NCBI RefSeq assembly: GCF_900141935.1
Contig: NZ_FQYX01000008.1
Span: 1 to 64,000 of the forward strand
Reading direction: 5' to 3'
From: Arenibacter nanhaiticus
Lineage (GTDB): Bacteria; Bacteroidota; Bacteroidia; Flavobacteriales; Flavobacteriaceae
DNA: 64,000 nucleotides
Shown here: piece by piece, positions 62,292-64,000 of the stretch
Layout of the letters: every line of letters starts with the position of its first letter
Position numbering within the stretch: position 1 is the stretch's first letter
Made by a program: the position numbers and the translations under genes
Notes under the pieces: model-generated
What the model was told of the DNA's origin: nothing
The model's input: only the letters and a program-made list of their open reading frames with translations
The model's database searches: none

Positions 62292-64000
62292 CTATGGCGC
62301 TTGAAAGTCCCCTGCATTGATCACTGTCCAATTTTCAAAAGCTTGTATGTATTTTTGAATCACCTTATTAACATCGGAAACGGTTAATTCGCTAATTTTC
62401 CTTTCCAATAATTTTTGAAATTCTATTCCTCGGTTATAAAAGATGTTATTATTAATGATACTGGCCAGTTCTCCGTCTTTAGCCCTAGATACATTTTCTT
62501 CCTGTATCCATCCATTAACGGCATTTTTAAGCTCTTCCTCGGTGATGCCTTCATTTATAAAGCGATCAATTTCTTCTTTAAAGCCAAGTTGCACCTTGTC
62601 GTAATTGGCAGGGGCATATATAGCGTATAAATACATGGCAGAATTTTCATCCTCCATATTAGAATCGGTTTGGAGCCCTGCGCCGGCCCCATAACTAACA
62701 CCATCTTTTTGACGTAATCGCTCGGCTATTCTCGAGTTTAGGAATCCGCCTCCTAATATGGTCGCGGCAATGTTTAGCGCTGGATAATCTTGGTGAACAT
62801 CGCTTATTTTTATACGTAAACGACCAAGGGTCATGGCATTCTTTTTGTCCGGGGTGATTATATTTTCATTAATGGCTATAGTGGGGAAATGGGGGTCTTT
62901 TAAGCGTTCGTAAGGGTGTTTCCCTTTAAAACCGCTAAATTCCTTTTCCATAAAATTCTTTACTTCTTGGGCCTGCATAGTGCCAATACCGACCATAATG
63001 GCCCTTCCTAAACCATAAAATTCTGAATAAAATTTTTGTATTGCCGCTATGGTTGTTTCTTTGATGGCGGCTTTTTCTTCTTCTACGGTCATGCTGTATA
63101 GGGGGTGGCCCTTTGCAAATCGGTTTTCTATTTGTGACATGCGTTTGGAGGCCAAGAATTGCGGTTCGCTGCTATTCATTTCTAAATAGGCCAACTGTTC
63201 TGTTTTTAATTTTTCCAATTCCTTGGGCTCAAAGGCCGGACTTTTTAACATTTCTGCCATTAGGGCCATGGAGGCCATTAGGTTTTCCTCGGTAGATACT
63301 ACATTTACGTAGGTGTTTCCATTGTTGGCCCTAAAGCTTATAGATGATTTTAGCTTGCTGAGTTGATCCTCAATTTCCTGCCTTGTTTTGTTTTTAGTGC
63401 CCTTGTTGAGCATACTGGCCGTTAAAGACGGCAACACCCCCTTGTTAGAAAGGGAAACGGCATTGCCGTTGCGAATACTAAAATTTACCCTGACCGTATT
63501 TCCTCGGTTGCTTTTTTCAATGATCCCGTATTCAATACCATTGGGTAAGGTTCCAAGGGCTAGCCTTTTTTGTATCGCATCATAGGCAACGTCAAACGAC
63601 TCCCCAGTGCCCATATCTTCTCGGCCTTGGTAATTGGAGACAAGAGAATCTAGGTTTTCGGTATGGGCAATGCTAACCCGCTCCGGATGTTTGCTAGGAA
63701 TAAATCTTCCGATGGTCCTATTGGTAGGAATAAAATATTTTTGAGCAACCTCATTGATCATTTCCAAACTCATATTTTCTATCCTGTCCCTATGGATGAA
63801 ATTAAGTCGCCAATCGCCGGCTCCAATAAATTCGCTCATATAGGTGCCTAGGTAAGCCGAATTTCGGCTAATTTGATCGATGCGTTTTAGCAGGTTGGCC
63901 TTGGCTCTGTCCAATTCTTGTTGGGTGATGGGGATAGCCCTTATGCCATCTAAAGTGCTTTTTAGGATTTTTTCGGCCTCATTGGCATTTTTATCCGAAG
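62292..64000 (-). CDS. M16-family zinc metallopeptidase, C-terminal part
   Basis: The gene is cut by the window edge; the frame is open to 64000, so about 568 C-terminal residues are visible. The visible part starts in the end of a first M16 unit (MSEFIGAGDWRLNFIHRDRI, FIPTNRTIGRFIP), then a second unit beginning ALGTLPNGIEYGIIEKSNRG and including LGGGFLNSRIAERLRQKDGVSYGAGAG-like text split by strands. Where active M16 units have HxxEH, this unit reads LPSLTASMLNKGT, so it is the inactive half; the catalytic half should lie beyond the window. It would be a periplasmic peptidase. Confidence 0.88.
   Translation of the reverse strand, partial: SDKNANEAEKILKSTLDGIRAIPITQQELDRAKANLLKRIDQISRNSAYLGTYMSEFIGAGDWRLNFIHRDRIENMSLEMINEVAQKYFIPTNRTIGRFIPSKHPERVSIAHTENLDSLVSNYQGREDMGTGESFDVAYDAIQKRLALGTLPNGIEYGIIEKSNRGNTVRVNFSIRNGNAVSLSNKGVLPSLTASMLNKGTKNKTRQEIEDQLSKLKSSISFRANNGNTYVNVVSTEENLMASMALMAEMLKSPAFEPKELEKLKTEQLAYLEMNSSEPQFLASKRMSQIENRFAKGHPLYSMTVEEEKAAIKETTIAAIQKFYSEFYGLGRAIMVGIGTMQAQEVKNFMEKEFSGFKGKHPYERLKDPHFPTIAINENIITPDKKNAMTLGRLRIKISDVHQDYPALNIAATILGGGFLNSRIAERLRQKDGVSYGAGAGLQTDSNMEDENSAMYLYAIYAPANYDKVQLGFKEEIDRFINEGITEEELKNAVNGWIQEENVSRAKDGELASIINNNIFYNRGIEFQKLLERKISELTVSDVNKVIQKYIQAFENWTVINAGDFQAP

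Overview
The window is a chromosomal segment from a member of the Bacteroidota, almost certainly class Flavobacteriia and probably a marine Flavobacteriaceae. The signs are a complete gldKLMN type IX secretion/gliding cluster, a mevalonate-type HMG-CoA reductase next to a GYDIA-type GHMP kinase, promoters of the TTG-N17..21-TAnnTTTG kind, low GC content, and several small families typical of this class (HYC_CC_PP, CPXCG, GldL). No phage, insertion sequence, CRISPR array or rRNA was seen. Gene content is mostly core; the unusual material lies in the spacers and in a few odd proteins.

Layout. 1-1154 has no gene. It holds two related inverted-repeat elements, and is followed by two identical tRNA-Phe genes (1155-1578, minus), each with its own promoter and terminator. 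1682-9455 is an envelope-biogenesis run: coaX, a beta-barrel protein, a TPR protein, lptC, a small membrane protein, a CNNM/CBS protein and a PpiD-like foldase, closed by a strong terminator. 9589-11919 is a two-gene mevalonate-pathway operon (minus). 12079-17926 is a peptide-use operon: a DPP-IV-type peptidase and two POT transporters. 17928-23091 (minus) carries comEC, an NlpC/P60 lipoprotein, lpxB, a small membrane protein and surE. A tail-specific protease follows on plus. 25766-28729 (minus) is a redox/repair group: SelO, a small GNAT, msrA and msrB. A secreted nuclease is at 28905.

29702-36891 (minus) is purH-mreB-mreC-mreD-mrdA-rodA, the rod-shape cassette. 36984-40837 holds a free-methionine-sulfoxide reductase-like GAF protein and, divergently, a putative metal-handling trio: HYC_CC_PP protein, TonB-dependent receptor and periplasmic HMA protein. 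41197-47951 (minus) is miaB, a sigma-54 activator, lptE, a TPR protein and secG, then a terminator and groES-groEL behind a sigma-54-like promoter. 48638-57111 is topA, a degenerate arginase-fold protein and gldK-gldL-gldM-gldN. 57207-62010 carries a DAO-type oxidoreductase, a DUF983 protein, an ABC-F ATPase, a plant-type LRR protein and a CPXCG mini-protein. The window ends inside an M16 peptidase gene (minus).

Three dispersed repeat families are visible. An approximately 82-92 bp hairpin family (969, 25659, 40995, 62149) sits only in 3' or convergent spacers. An approximately 73-87 bp family (48157, 60805, with a partial copy at 21878) sits 5' of genes. The large inverted-repeat element pair lies in the first kilobase. 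The observations most worth following are the covarying hairpin family, the pseudo-arginase beside the T9SS genes, the sigma-54-like groES promoter and the metal trio.
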